The notes beneath the pieces were generated by a model. It was not told where the DNA came from. It did no database searches and saw only the letters and a list, made by a program, of their open reading frames with translations. DNA of 64,000 nt from Acinetobacter piscicola. GTDB lineage: Bacteria > Pseudomonadota > Gammaproteobacteria > Pseudomonadales > Moraxellaceae. The translations under genes and the position numbers were made by a program. Of the stretch, positions 17,994 through 28,061 are shown in pieces; the stretch's first letter is position 1; each line of letters begins with the position of its first letter. The stretch is from positions 1,426,001-1,490,000 of the forward strand of contig NZ_CP048659.1 in the NCBI RefSeq assembly GCF_015218165.1, read 5' to 3'.

Positions 17994-18218
17994 GTATAAA
18001 TCCTTGGTTGTATTTAATTCGTTATTTATTGCTGTTTGAAACGGTGTTACTTTTTTATCTTCTCCAATAATTTAATGAGTATGTTAAATTTTCATTTTTG
18101 TTTTTTTATTGGATTAAATTGATTGTATTTATGCTTTAAATTTAATCAATCTTAATATTTCATAAAAAATACTTTAGATATAAGGAATAAAGCTTTGTTT
18201 TATTCCTATGTCCCAAAT

Positions 18219-18707
18219 TTATTCTTGTCGCCAAGGCAGATTGTGGAAACGCCAACCATTGAAAACACCACGATGATTGTTTTCATCGAGATCACCTTCA
18301 AAACCTTGTTCAATATTATAAATATTTTCAAAACCTGCATTAAATGCCACATTTGCAGCAGCAGCTGAACGTTTACCACTTCGGCACAGTAGAAGAATGA
18401 TTTTGTCCTTGCCAACCTTATTTTCGAGTTCTTTCGCAAATCGAGGATTACGATTTAGTGCAGTGCCTGTCGCCCAAGGAATATGTATGGTATCTTCAAC
18501 ATAGCCCACAAATTTACGTTCTTCATTGGTACGTACATCCACAATCACTGCATGTCCAGCTTGAAATAAAGCCCATGCTTCATGTGGTAACACTGTCCCT
18601 GTAAATTCTAGATAATGATCTTCAACACGTTGCTTTGCATCAGCAAAGATTTGTTGAATGCTATGATCATTCAACGTTGGGAGTTCAATTTGAGTTATGC
18701 TGTTCAT
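18219..18707 (-). CDS. Rhodanese-like sulfurtransferase of the encapsulin locus
   Basis: A single rhodanese domain carries the active-site loop CRSGKRS with Cys108, which would hold the persulfide. The DVRTNEE strand opens the fold as usual. The first ~45 residues form a short helical extension. At 162 aa it is a one-domain enzyme. Its place upstream of the encapsulin suggests that it moves sulfane sulfur to or from the compartment; direction and partner are inferred. A 9-bp-arm stem (18183-18207) lies just past its stop. Confidence 0.88.
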   Translation of the reverse strand: MNSITQIELPTLNDHSIQQIFADAKQRVEDHYLEFTGTVLPHEAWALFQAGHAVIVDVRTNEERKFVGYVEDTIHIPWATGTALNRNPRFAKELENKVGKDKIILLLCRSGKRSAAAANVAFNAGFENIYNIEQGFEGDLDENNHRGVFNGWRFHNLPWRQE

Positions 18708-19081
18708 GTCATATACCTAAATTCAATGCTAGGCAAAGTCGCTTTCAAGCGGAGCTTTCCAACATTTGAAATAATTTATTAGAGGAGTTGATATTAAATA
18801 TAATGATTTTTTATATTCTGAAAATGAATAAAAATTGAATTGCTTATTCTTATTTTTGAAAAAGAAGATCGTATCGAGTTTTGTAAATCCAGTGATGATA
18901 AATTGCAAGCGATCAGTACAATGCTCTGCTGTTAAATGCAAAATTCAGATATGAATATATCAACAATGTTTATCTAAAACTTGGCAAATAAAATAAGATT
19001 ATCTACAACAATTGAATAAGGAATGTTGTTGACAGCACTTTATTCATATAATGAAAAAAGAAATCTCATGCAGGTAAGCCC
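18708..19081. other. Divergent intergenic region rhodanese/serine acetyltransferase
   Basis: This is a 374-bp AT-rich gap. A TATAAT at 19047-19052 lies 30 bp before the acetyltransferase start, with TTGTTG 15 bp upstream as a possible weak -35. No convincing coding frame or cysteine-responsive operator was recognised. Confidence 0.4.
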
Positions 19082-19990
19082 ATGACTCAATGGAACATCC
19101 AAGATATTGTCACAGCATTACAGCAAGCACGTAATGAATGGCGTACAAAACAGAAAAGCCTTAAAGATTTTGGTGGGAGAGAATTACCCTCAAAAGAAGA
19201 AATCAAAAAAATCATGAATGATCTATGTGGAATTTTATTTCCTATGCGTTTAGGACCACATGACTTACGCCAACAAAGTGAAAATTTTTATATCGCACAT
19301 ACACTAGAAAAAACGTTGTATGCTTTACGAGAACAGGTGAAATTAAATCTAAGCTATGATTATAAATATAAAAAGCAGCAGGAAGATGTTGAGGCTGCAG
19401 ATATTCTTGCACAACGTTTAGTGACTGAGTTTGCACAGAAATTGCCTGAGTTACGCCGTATTTTAGATACAGATGTTATCGCTGCTTATGAGGGGGATCC
19501 TGCTGCACGCAGTGTTGATGAAGTTTTACTGTGCTATCCGGGTGTTTTAGCGATCATTTACCACCGTATCGCCCATGAGTTTTATAAAAAAGATTTATCT
19601 TTATTAGCACGATTAATTGCTGAAATTGCCCATTCTAAAACAGGGATTGATATCCATCCTGGTGCACAAGTGGATCAAGGATTCTTTATTGATCATGGAA
19701 CAGGTGTCGTGATTGGTGAAACCTGCATTATTGGTAAAAATGTCCGTATTTATCAGGCAGTGACTTTAGGTGCAAAACGTTTTGAAGTGGACGGTGATGG
19801 TCGTTTGCAGAAAGAGTATGCACGTCATCCAATCGTTGAAGATAATGTGGTGATTTACGCAGGTGCGACGATTTTAGGGCGTATTACCATTGGTCAAGGC
19901 GCAATTATTGGTGGAAATGTTTGGATTACGCAAAGTGTGCCTGCCAATAGTGCGGTATCGCAAAGTTCAGCAACCAAATCGAAAGTTTAG
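19082..19990 (+). CDS. epsC: Serine O-acetyltransferase, EpsC type
   Basis: This enzyme makes O-acetylserine from serine and acetyl-CoA, the carbon skeleton for cysteine. The N-terminal ~170 residues are helical. The C-terminal half is a left-handed parallel beta-helix of hexapeptide repeats with the catalytic block DIHPGAQVDQGFFIDHGTG, and GETCIIGKNVRIYQAVTLGA. The C-terminus (SATKSKV) does not end in the Ile with which the CysE tail binds cysteine synthase. EpsC-type enzymes commonly accompany family 2A encapsulins; here it would supply cysteine for the desulfurase. Confidence 0.88.
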   Translation: MTQWNIQDIVTALQQARNEWRTKQKSLKDFGGRELPSKEEIKKIMNDLCGILFPMRLGPHDLRQQSENFYIAHTLEKTLYALREQVKLNLSYDYKYKKQQEDVEAADILAQRLVTEFAQKLPELRRILDTDVIAAYEGDPAARSVDEVLLCYPGVLAIIYHRIAHEFYKKDLSLLARLIAEIAHSKTGIDIHPGAQVDQGFFIDHGTGVVIGETCIIGKNVRIYQAVTLGAKRFEVDGDGRLQKEYARHPIVEDNVVIYAGATILGRITIGQGAIIGGNVWITQSVPANSAVSQSSATKSKV

Positions 19991-20357
19991 TTTGCATTAA
20001 AAATTCCAATGTCATCAATTGTGGCATTGGAAAATTGATCTATTAAAAGAATACAATACACACGTCTATATTTTTCATTACTTAAAGTCAACATTATCGT
20101 TATTCTAAAATCGCTCATTTATCCTTACTCTAAGGTAGAGATCCATTCAGATAAATTTTCAATATCAACGCTATATTTTTCTAAACAGTTGACTTGAAAA
20201 AGAAACATTCAGGGCGCATATTAGTACTGAAATTTATCTTGAGTGTTTTAGTAAGCTTTTGAAAAATATATTAAATAATTTAAAATTGGTGTTGAAATCT
20301 AAAAAAGCGTTCCCATTTAATATTCAAGTACAAAATTTGTTGTGAGGAATAACAAGA
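19991..20357. other. Intergenic region upstream of clpB
   Basis: In this 367-bp gap the only supported element is the candidate heat-shock promoter at 20193-20221. GAGGAAT at about 20343 is the clpB ribosome-binding site. I see no gene in it. Confidence 0.5.
20193..20221 (+). promoter_or_regulatory. Candidate sigma-32 promoter of clpB
   Basis: CTTGAA at 20193-20198 matches the heat-shock -35 element. GCGCATAT at 20214-20221 matches five of seven specified positions of CCCCATNT after a 15-bp spacer. The transcript would have a leader of about 130 nt. ClpB is a classical sigma-32 target. Confidence 0.65.
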
Positions 20358-22937
20358 ATGCGTTTTGAAAAATTTACAAACCGCCTACAGCAAGCGTTAT
20401 CAGATGCACAATCTTTAGCGATGGGCAAAGACCATACAGCCATTGAAGGAATTCACATTCTTTCAGCGTTATTAGAAGAACCTTCTAATCTCAGTTTATT
20501 GCAACAATCAGGTGCAAATTTACCTGAACTTAAAAATAAACTACAACAAGCACTCAATGATGCACCCAAAATTGGAACACCTACAGGTGATATAAACCTT
20601 AATCCTGAGGCGGTACGTGCGCTGAATTTAGCAGATAGTTTCGCGCAAAAAGCAGGAGATGAATTCCTGTCTACCGATTGGGTGATATTGGCACTCGCTG
20701 AAACAGGCGCAACCAAAACATTATTAACAAGCGTAGGTGTAACAACTGATAAGCTACGCAAAGCAATTGAAAATATTCGAGGTGGCGAACAAGTGATGGC
20801 AAATAACCATGAAGATCAACGTGATTCGTTAAATAAATACACCATTGACCTGACTGAGCGAGCATTGTCAGGCAAGTTAGACCCAGTGATTGGTCGTGAT
20901 GAAGAAATTCGTCGTACCATTCAAGTATTGTCACGCCGTACCAAGAATAACCCTGTATTGATCGGTGAACCTGGTGTAGGTAAAACCGCGATTGTAGAAG
21001 GTTTGGCACAACGTATTGTCAATGGGGAAGTGCCTGAAAGCTTGAAAGGTAAACGTGTTTTATCACTTGATTTAGGTTCTTTACTTGCAGGTGCGAAATA
21101 TCGTGGTGAGTTTGAAGAACGCCTAAAAGCAGTGTTAAAAGACCTTGCTAAATACGATGGTGAAATCATCCTATTTATTGACGAGTTACATACACTTGTT
21201 GGTGCAGGTAAGGGTGATGGTGCAATGGATGCAGGTAATATGTTGAAACCTGCATTGGCACGTGGTGAGTTACGCTGTGTTGGTGCAACAACATTAGATG
21301 AATATCGTCAATTCATTGAAAAAGATGCAGCTTTAGAGCGTCGTTTCCAAAAAGTATTGGTCGATGAACCGAGTGTTGAAGATACCATTGCGATTCTTCG
21401 TGGTCTTAAAGACAAGTATGCAACCCATCATGGTGTGCAAATTCTTGACTCAGCCATTATTGCTGCGGCGAAAATGTCGCATCGCTATATCACAGACCGT
21501 CAATTGCCCGATAAAGCCATTGACCTGATTGATGAAGCTGCATCACGTATTAAAATGGAAATTGACTCAAAACCTGAGCCACTTGACCGTTTAGATCGTC
21601 GATTAATTCAACTCAAAATGCAGTTGGAAGCAGTGAAAAAAGATGCTGATTCTGTCAGCAAAGCTGAAGTTGAACATCTTGAAAAACAAATTGCTGAAGT
21701 TCAGAAAGAATACAGTGATATGGAAGAGGTGTGGATTGCTGAAAAACGCTTAGTTGACGGGACAAATCAAGCTCAAATTGAGTTAGATAAAGCACGTACA
21801 GCCTTTGAAAAAGCACAACGTGAAGGTGACTTGGCAGAAGCAAGTCGTTTGCAATATGGTGTGATTCCTGAATTACAAAAGCGCTTGAATGAAGAAGAAG
21901 TTGCGGAAGTCAATGAAGAACCGAAATTGATTCGTACCAAAGTGACTGAAAACGAAATTGCTGAAGTGGTCAGTGCTGCAACGGGTATTCCTGTATCGAA
22001 AATGCTGCAAGGTGAACGCGAGAAATTGCTTCATATGGAAGAATTCTTACATAACCGTGTGGTGGGTCAGGATGAGGCAGTCGTAGCCGTATCCAATGCT
22101 GTGCGTCGTTCACGTGCAGGCTTGTCCGATCCGAACCGTCCAAGTGGTTCATTCTTATTCCTTGGGCCAACAGGTGTTGGTAAAACTGAATTGACTAAAG
22201 CATTGGGTAATTTCCTATTTGACAGTGATGATGCAATTATTCGTATCGATATGTCTGAATTTATGGAAAAGCATTCGGTGAGCCGTTTGGTCGGTGCACC
22301 TCCGGGCTATGTGGGTTATGAAGAAGGTGGTGTATTAACCGAAGCAGTGCGCCGTAAACCGTATAGCATTGTATTGTTTGATGAGGTTGAAAAAGCACAT
22401 CCCGATGTATTCAATATTCTTTTACAAGTGTTGGATGACGGTCGTTTGACTGATTCGCAAGGTCGTTTAATTGACTTTAAAAATACCGTGATTGTGATGA
22501 CTTCAAACTTAGGTTCAAGCGATGTACGTGAGTTGGGTGATGGTGCAACGGATGAAGAAGTTCGTGCGGTGGTGATGGGAGCAGTTTCACAACATTTCCG
22601 CCCTGAATTCATCAACCGTATTGACGAGCTTGTGGTTTTCCATTCGTTGAAAAAATCACAAATTCGTGGCATTGCCGATATTCAGTTGGATCGTTTACGT
22701 TCTCGTTTAGCTGAACGTGATATTGGGTTGACTGTGGATGATCAAGCATTCGATATCTTGATTGATGCAGGATTTGATCCTGTGTATGGTGCGCGTCCTT
22801 TAAAAAGAGCTATTCAACAACAGATCGAGAATACTTTGGCACAACGTATCTTGGCGGGTGATTTTAGCGCAGGTGATACGATTTTGATTAGTGCTGAAAA
22901 TGGCCAACTTGATTTTTCTAAATTAAAATTAAGTTGA
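20358..22937 (+). CDS. clpB: ATP-dependent disaggregase ClpB
   Basis: This Hsp100 chaperone extracts proteins from aggregates together with DnaK. The layout is complete: a Clp N-domain (1-145); the first AAA+ module with Walker A GEPGVGKT at 203-210; a coiled-coil middle domain (about 400-530), which distinguishes ClpB from ClpA; and the second AAA+ module with Walker A GPTGVGKT at 603-610. The length (859 aa) is normal. Two hairpin terminators follow. Confidence 0.97.
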   Translation: MRFEKFTNRLQQALSDAQSLAMGKDHTAIEGIHILSALLEEPSNLSLLQQSGANLPELKNKLQQALNDAPKIGTPTGDINLNPEAVRALNLADSFAQKAGDEFLSTDWVILALAETGATKTLLTSVGVTTDKLRKAIENIRGGEQVMANNHEDQRDSLNKYTIDLTERALSGKLDPVIGRDEEIRRTIQVLSRRTKNNPVLIGEPGVGKTAIVEGLAQRIVNGEVPESLKGKRVLSLDLGSLLAGAKYRGEFEERLKAVLKDLAKYDGEIILFIDELHTLVGAGKGDGAMDAGNMLKPALARGELRCVGATTLDEYRQFIEKDAALERRFQKVLVDEPSVEDTIAILRGLKDKYATHHGVQILDSAIIAAAKMSHRYITDRQLPDKAIDLIDEAASRIKMEIDSKPEPLDRLDRRLIQLKMQLEAVKKDADSVSKAEVEHLEKQIAEVQKEYSDMEEVWIAEKRLVDGTNQAQIELDKARTAFEKAQREGDLAEASRLQYGVIPELQKRLNEEEVAEVNEEPKLIRTKVTENEIAEVVSAATGIPVSKMLQGEREKLLHMEEFLHNRVVGQDEAVVAVSNAVRRSRAGLSDPNRPSGSFLFLGPTGVGKTELTKALGNFLFDSDDAIIRIDMSEFMEKHSVSRLVGAPPGYVGYEEGGVLTEAVRRKPYSIVLFDEVEKAHPDVFNILLQVLDDGRLTDSQGRLIDFKNTVIVMTSNLGSSDVRELGDGATDEEVRAVVMGAVSQHFRPEFINRIDELVVFHSLKKSQIRGIADIQLDRLRSRLAERDIGLTVDDQAFDILIDAGFDPVYGARPLKRAIQQQIENTLAQRILAGDFSAGDTILISAENGQLDFSKLKLS

Positions 22938-22962
22938 TAGATTCACTGAATATGTCATAACT

Positions 22963-22995
22963 AAAAGCCAATCACTTTCGAGTGGTTGGCTTTTT
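22963..22995 (+). terminator. First terminator after clpB
   Basis: AGCCAATCACT (22966-22976) and AGTGGTTGGCT (22981-22991) pair around TTCG with a T-run after. Confidence 0.88.
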
Positions 22996-23019
22996 GATTA
23001 AAAACATGGAAGTCAATAA

Positions 23020-23050
23020 AAATGCCAAATCAGATGATTTGGCATTTTTT
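23020..23050. terminator. Second terminator after clpB
   Basis: AAATGCCAAATC and GATTTGGCATTT form a hairpin with flanking A and T runs. It probably served a convergent gene (trmB) before the island inserted between them. Confidence 0.8.
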
Positions 23051-23143
23051 CAGATTTTAAAAACTAGTTGATTTTCTTAAAAAGAAAGTAATTTTTTATT
23101 TTTTTTAATTTAAAAACAATCACTTGTTTTTTAATTTTTTGTT

Positions 23144-23169
23144 TTGCAACTAATTTGCAACTAAAAAAA
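23144..23169 (+). repeat. Left 26-bp island repeat (candidate integrase arm site or att)
   Basis: Two TTGCAACT copies start 11 bp apart and end in a run of A. The same arrangement in the same orientation occurs at 32856-32881 with 24 of 26 identical positions. Confidence 0.65.
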
Positions 23170-23358
23170 CAAAAGATGGATTTACCATTACAATGATAAG
23201 AAAGCGTTAATTATTGATTTTGATAGTTGTATCGGCTTTGGTGCACAAATCTACCGATAAGGTCTCATTCCGCAATATAATTCGCAAATGAATAAGCCTA
23301 TATCTAAATTCTATCTTACAACCAATTGGTCCACATATAGCCGAGCCTGATTAATTGA

Positions 23359-24360
23359 ACGTGAATTCGGCTTAAGCAGATTTTAATTCAATAGGTTTTA
23401 AAATCTGCTGAATTCCTGAATTATATCCATTCACAAGTACCAACGCATATAAGGTTAAAGCTGAGAATATTGTCGTCAATAATCCTATTTTTGATCTATG
23501 GCGAGTGTGTTCAAGATCAAATTGACTTTTCATCAAATTAAATGGTGCTTCAATAATTCCACGTTTTTTTAATACAGCATGATCAAATGGATCTAAAACT
23601 TGTGGTTTCATATTTCTTTTTACACGTGTAATCAGTTGAACACCAACTTCTGCAAGGCGATCCTTCCAATTCTTACCAATATAGCCACGATCACCAAACA
23701 ACTTACCTTTTAATTTTGAGTGTTCTATTAATTCTGGTAATACTTTACGGTCATCAACGTTACCTGTTGTTATACAATAAGAAACTAAGCGTCCAACATG
23801 ATCGCAAATCAAATGAATTTTGAAACCATAAAACCAATCTACAGAGGTTTTCCCCCGACTTGCGCTGTCTACAAATACACGGTGTTGCTGAATACGTTTA
23901 TTATGACACACAGCTAATTTGGTAGAATCAATAAAAGCAATTCCAGAGGATTGCACCTTTAAACTCTCAATAAGAGCGACAAAATACATCACATATTTTG
24001 CTTTTAATTCAATGAATCGGTTATAGCTAGGTAAGTTTGGAAAGTAAGAGCAAAGAAAAGGCTTAGCCCAATAAAGATAAAAAGCCTTGAAGTTTCTACT
24101 CCCTGTTAGATGAAACCACAATAATAAAGTGAGAACTTCAGAAGCACTGATTTTACTTTGGCGCAATCGCTTAGCTTGTCCTGAAGTAAGCCTATATTGT
24201 TCAACATTGTTGGTAATATCAGCACAAAAATCATCAATTAAACAAAAAAGTGTTGTAAGCTGTGTATCGATAGGCATTTGAGGTTATTCAGTTTTTTGTC
24301 GTGATTAAATTGTGACTCAAATGCCTATTCTTTATCAAATTTCTTATCCCGAATTCACGT
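23359..24360 (-). mobile_element. IS982-family insertion sequence
   Basis: This is a 1002-bp element with terminal repeats ACGTGAATTCGG (23359) and CCGAATTCACGT (to 24360). It is flanked by a 7-bp target duplication TAATTGA (23352-23358 and 24361-24367). It carries one full transposase gene and looks intact. Confidence 0.88.
23372..24277 (-). CDS. IS982-family transposase
   Basis: This 301-aa DDE transposase fills the element, with conserved blocks typical of IS982: FIDSTKLAVC, LFGDRGYIGK and the C-terminal KKRGIIEAPFNLMK containing the catalytic Glu. No frameshift or stop is seen, so it is probably functional. It catalyses transposition of its own element, which landed in an older IS5-type remnant. 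Confidence 0.92.
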   Translation of the reverse strand: MPIDTQLTTLFCLIDDFCADITNNVEQYRLTSGQAKRLRQSKISASEVLTLLLWFHLTGSRNFKAFYLYWAKPFLCSYFPNLPSYNRFIELKAKYVMYFVALIESLKVQSSGIAFIDSTKLAVCHNKRIQQHRVFVDSASRGKTSVDWFYGFKIHLICDHVGRLVSYCITTGNVDDRKVLPELIEHSKLKGKLFGDRGYIGKNWKDRLAEVGVQLITRVKRNMKPQVLDPFDHAVLKKRGIIEAPFNLMKSQFDLEHTRHRSKIGLLTTIFSALTLYALVLVNGYNSGIQQILKPIELKSA

Positions 24361-25127
24361 TAATTGAGATAATATTTCTATCTGGTTTGATCCTTTGACT
24401 CAATGGTATGTTCATCCGCAAGGAAAACATGGACGAAATCAAACTTACTTGGATACAGCTATTAAATGCTGCTTAAGGATCAAATCTTTATTTAAATTGT
24501 CTTTGCGAATGGTCACTGGCTTTGTCTAAAGTCTGATTAAGCTTTGCGGATTAGAGATTGGATACCGCCATATTATTCTATACTGTGCAGAAGACAAAGG
24601 CATAAAAAGATTGCTTATGAAGCAAAACAATGCCGTCTAATCATTGCATATCGGCAAGCGTATGCAGTGATTCCATCCAGAAAAAATGCAAAGCCTTGGA
24701 AAGATATAAAAGCTCATTTACGAGAGTGAAATGAACTACTTCAAACGGTTAAACATTTCGGCAGGACACTATGGAAAACATGGTCAGGCGATCGTTGGCG
24801 AAGTTCGGTTGAAACCAAGATGCATTGCATCAAATTATTAGGATATAAACTCTGCTCAAGAAATTTTGACAGCCAATTTAATGAAATTCATGCACGAGTA
24901 GTCGTATTAAATAAATTCACAAAATTAGGCAGACCTTATACCCGAGTTGTAACTTAAATCTGAGTAGGTATGTGAAATCTTAATTTCTAAATCTTTGTAA
25001 AAAAGCAGTTTAAAACTAAAAAACCGCTTTAACAAATGTCAAAAGTCACATAAAAACAAACATACTGTACAAAAAATTAACTTTGCATATTCTACTTACA
25101 AATAATATTTTTACTAAGCAACCTCTA

Positions 25128-25158
25128 TTGACTCTAAAGTGTACTTTAAGCTTAGGAT
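25128..25158 (+). promoter_or_regulatory. MerR-type promoter with 19-bp spacer
   Basis: TTGACT (25128-25133) and TAGGAT (25153-25158) are separated by 19 bp. The spacer contains a dyad, TAAAGT-GT-ACTTTA (25135-25148). An overlong spacer with a central dyad is the hallmark of promoters activated by MerR-family regulators, and the TCTAAAGT half-site resembles those of the NmlR/AdhR aldehyde-responsive branch. It points at the truncated hydrolase 64 bp downstream. No MerR gene is in the window. Confidence 0.65.
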
Positions 25159-25221
25159 GATGGTTGAGCAAAAATGAAATTATTGTTCAACTCATCTAAA
25201 TGGTTATCAAGGAGTCACATT

Positions 25222-25654
25222 ATGAGCTATGTAAAGACTAATGACGGTGTGGAAATTTTCTATAAAGATTGGGGACCTCGTGATGCGGAAGTGTTGTTTT
25301 TCCATCATGGTTGGCCACTCAGTTCTGATGATTGGGATGCACAATTATTATATTTTCTTGGAAAAGGCTACCGAGTCGTTGCACATGATCGTCGTGGACA
25401 TGGTCGCTCATCTCAAGTGTGGGATGGACATGACATGGATCATTATGCGGATGATGCAGCAGTAGTAAAGCATTTAGGGATTCAAAAAGCAGTTCACATT
25501 GGTCACTCAACGGGTGGTGGTGAAGTAGCGCATTACATCGCAAAACATGGTGAAGCGCATGTGTCAAAAGCTGTATTGGTCAGTGCTGTTCCGCCATTGA
25601 TGGTTAAAACAGACAAAAATCCAAATGGTTTACCAAAAGCAGTCTTTGATGATT
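25222..25654 (+). pseudogene. Alpha/beta hydrolase (non-haem chloroperoxidase-like), truncated by an IS
   Basis: The ATG at 25222 follows AAGGAG by 7 nt. The protein begins MSYVKTNDGVEIFYKDWG and has the oxyanion region HHGWPLSSDDWD, the DRRGHGRS strand-turn and the nucleophile elbow GHSTGGG. These are typical of chloroperoxidase-like hydrolases of about 275 residues. The native frame stops after about 144 residues at the IS5-type element (25655). The cap, catalytic Asp and His are missing, so the product is inactive. Translation would run 13 codons into the IS, ending at 25695. Confidence 0.88.
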
Positions 25655-26693
25655 GGCTTTGTTGCATAAAGCCTTTGACGGTAGAATTTTCCTAAGTTGC
25701 TAAAATTTAGGTTACAACTTGGGTGTGAGATCTACCTAATTCTGTAAATTTATTTAATACGGCTACGCGTGCATGGATCTCATTCACTTGGCTGTCAAAA
25801 TTCCTAGCACTCAGTTTATCGCCTAATAACTTGATGCAATGCATCTTAGTTTCAACCAAACTTCGCCGATGATAGCCTGACCATTTTTTCCATAGTGTCC
25901 TGCCTAAACGTTTAACTGTTCGAAGTAATTCATTTCGCTCTAACGAGCTGCTCTTTGTATCTTTCCATGGTTTCGCATTTTTTCTAGGTGGAATCACCGC
26001 ATGCGCTTGCCGATCTGCTATGACCTGACGGCATTTCTTGGTGTCATAAGCTCCATCGGTATAAACAGAGTCAATCTGCTCATCTTGTGGAATTTGATCG
26101 AGTAAGTCACCAAGTACCTGTGAATCACTTACGTTGTTTGTTGTAAGCTGAATAGCGCGTATCTGCAGAGTTTCAGCATCTATCCCAATATGAAGTTTTC
26201 TCCATTGGCGACGATATTCAGGCTGATGTTTCTTTCGTTTCCATTCACCTTCACCTAAAAACTTCAAACCAGTGGAGTCCACGAGTAGGTGAAGTCCATC
26301 GTTACTTTTCTGATAATTAATCGAAATATCAATATGCTTTTGTCTTCTACAAAGCGTGGTGTAATCTGGTGCTGCCCAATCTAACCCGCAAAGTTTAATC
26401 AGGCTCTGAACAAAACCTGTGACTATACGTAAAGAGAGTCTGAATAAAGATTTGATCATTAAACAGCATTGAATAGCTGTGTCAGAGTAATTTTTATTTC
26501 GACCTTGCTTGCCTTGTGATTGTGCATACCACTGAGTTTTTGAATCAAACCAAATGGCAATATTTCCACGATTAATGAGTGCTTGGTTGTATGTAGACCA
26601 ATTGAGAGTACGGTAAATTTTAGATGTGGGCTTATTCATTTGAAAATTATATTGTGGAATAAGCCCTTAACGATAGGTTTGTGCAACAAAGCC
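25655..26693 (-). mobile_element. Intact IS5-family insertion sequence
   Basis: Terminal repeats GGCTTTGTTGCATAAA (25655) and TTTGTGCAACAAAGCC (to 26693) bound a 1039-bp element with one full transposase. No target duplication is visible (ATT on the left, GCA on the right). The left flank is a cut hydrolase and the right flank a cut tniB, so a deletion or recombination has probably joined unrelated flanks. Confidence 0.88.
25707..26639 (-). CDS. IS5-family transposase
   Basis: This 310-aa DDE (Transposase_11-type) enzyme has conserved DSTGLKFLGEGEW and VYTDGAYDTKKCR blocks, and a C-terminal RSLVETKMHCIKLLGD segment containing the catalytic Glu. It is uninterrupted. It is closely related to the decayed transposase at 23288-24957, so this element type has entered the island at least twice. 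Confidence 0.92.
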   Translation of the reverse strand: MNKPTSKIYRTLNWSTYNQALINRGNIAIWFDSKTQWYAQSQGKQGRNKNYSDTAIQCCLMIKSLFRLSLRIVTGFVQSLIKLCGLDWAAPDYTTLCRRQKHIDISINYQKSNDGLHLLVDSTGLKFLGEGEWKRKKHQPEYRRQWRKLHIGIDAETLQIRAIQLTTNNVSDSQVLGDLLDQIPQDEQIDSVYTDGAYDTKKCRQVIADRQAHAVIPPRKNAKPWKDTKSSSLERNELLRTVKRLGRTLWKKWSGYHRRSLVETKMHCIKLLGDKLSARNFDSQVNEIHARVAVLNKFTELGRSHTQVVT

Positions 26694-26993
26694 GCAACAG
26701 ATCCTCAATTGTCAAATCGTTTTAAACGAATTGAATTACCACTTTGGAAAAACAACGATGATTTTCTACGATTACTTGTGAGTTTTGAGAGATTGTTACC
26801 ATTAAAAAAATCATCAAATTTAATTACACCTCAAATAGCAAATAGGATATTTCTTTTATCTGAAGGGTATTTAGGTGAAGTGTCTCAAATTCTTGTAGAA
26901 GCAGCTGTATTGGCAATTGAAAAAGGGACAGAAAAAATAGATCTATCTATTTTAAATGAATTGAATTGGGAAGCCCCTTCTCGTAGAAGATAA
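26694..26993 (+). pseudogene. tniB C-terminal fragment (Tn7/Tn5053-type transposition ATPase)
   Basis: The frame enters from the IS5-type terminal repeat and reads TDPQLSNRFKRIELPLWKNN to a normal stop, about 98 residues. This matches the C-terminus of TniB, the AAA+ target-selection ATPase, including LSEGYLGEVSQILVEAA. The Walker motifs and all N-terminal parts were lost at the IS junction. tniQ follows after 21 nt, the usual tniB-tniQ order. Confidence 0.85.
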
Positions 26994-27014
26994 GTTTAAT
27001 TTTGGGATTTTATC

Positions 27015-28061
27015 ATGAGATTTTTCGATATTTTACCAGCCCATCCTCATCCTTTAAATGATGAGTTATTTTCATCGTGGTTTAGCCGATTAGCTTTTGA
27101 CAATATGTCAAAAGTTCACTCATTTGCAGTAGAAATATTTGGGCGATCATATGGTTATAGTTTCTGGAGTCGAGATGTTGATTGTTTTATAGATCAAGAA
27201 CATTTATTGAAAATATCCAAACGTACTGGAATAAATGTGACTGAAATATTTGAGACAACAATCAAAAGCTACGAAGGAGTTCTTTTTACTAATTTAAACC
27301 GAGGTTTTAATAGATGGATATTGCCATGTGGAATTTATCATCGAACTAGAAAAACTAATTGGATCGCATATTGTCCCTTATGTATAGCTGCTGATCAAAC
27401 TCCTTATTTCAGAAAAAGTTGGCGTTTATCCTTTTCCCTTGTTTGTCCAATTCATCATATTCATATGTTAGATAGTTGTCCTAAGTGTAACTATCCTATA
27501 AATGTCTTTAGACAAGAGTTGGGTACTCGTTCAAAGTATATTGTAAACTCAATTGTAGAATGTGCTTATTGTAAATTTGATTTAAGAAACTCAAATATTA
27601 GATTAATAGAATTGATTGACTTTAAAATAATTCAGAATCTTTTTGATTTAATTAAGAAACACACTTGGGGATGGTGGTATTTAAAACAATCTCGAAATAT
27701 ATTGCCATATAGTTTTGCATATTATGATGTAATTCATTATTTATGTTCATTTTTGAATTCTAAGGTGGGTATGCCTTTGTATAGAGAGGCTCTGATTGGG
27801 TTAAATTTAGATGAATCGTTGTGCCTTCAAAATCGAAAAAATCAAGTTTTTGAAGTTCGCAGAATAGAAGAGAGATTTAACTTATTAGTTAGTACTATTT
27901 GGTTACTTGAGAATTGGCCCATTAGGATAGTGGATATATGTAAGCATAATGAAATAACAGCATCGAGAATTACAAGATCAGAGAATTTACCATTTTAGTT
28001 CTCTAAAGAAATCGATTTAAATTTAAGAGGAATTGATGTCATTTCTAGAAATTTTATTTAA
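27015..28061 (+). pseudogene. tniQ with premature amber stop
   Basis: This TniQ-family protein has the N-terminal PLNDELFSSWFSRLA block and two zinc-binding clusters (CPLC with CPIHH; CPKC with CAYC), as in Tn7-like and Tn5053-like systems. The frame stops at TAG 27996-27998 after ENLPF, where relatives usually read LPFW. The same frame continues for 20 codons (FSKEIDLNL and on) to TAA at 28059. A TGG-to-TAG change therefore probably removed the C-terminus. A 327-residue product is still made, but no transposase TniA accompanies it. Confidence 0.8.

Larger units (their letters stand above)
23234..24957 (+). pseudogene. Degraded IS5-family element, split by an IS982 insertion
   Basis: The terminal repeat GGCTTTGGTGCACAAA at 23234 resembles that of the intact IS5-type copy at 25655-26693. 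The transposase frame starts at 23288 (MNKPISKFY, close to MNKPTSKIY of the intact copy) and can be followed with frameshifts and internal stops to the closing RVVT-stop at 24957. The IS982-type element at 23359-24360 sits inside it. The distal terminal repeat is missing. Confidence 0.85.

Noticed and set aside
19029..19052. TTGACA followed by TATAAT upstream of the serine acetyltransferase
   Set aside because: The spacer is only 12 bp, too short for a normal sigma-70 promoter; a weaker TTGTTG at 15 bp is possible but unproven.
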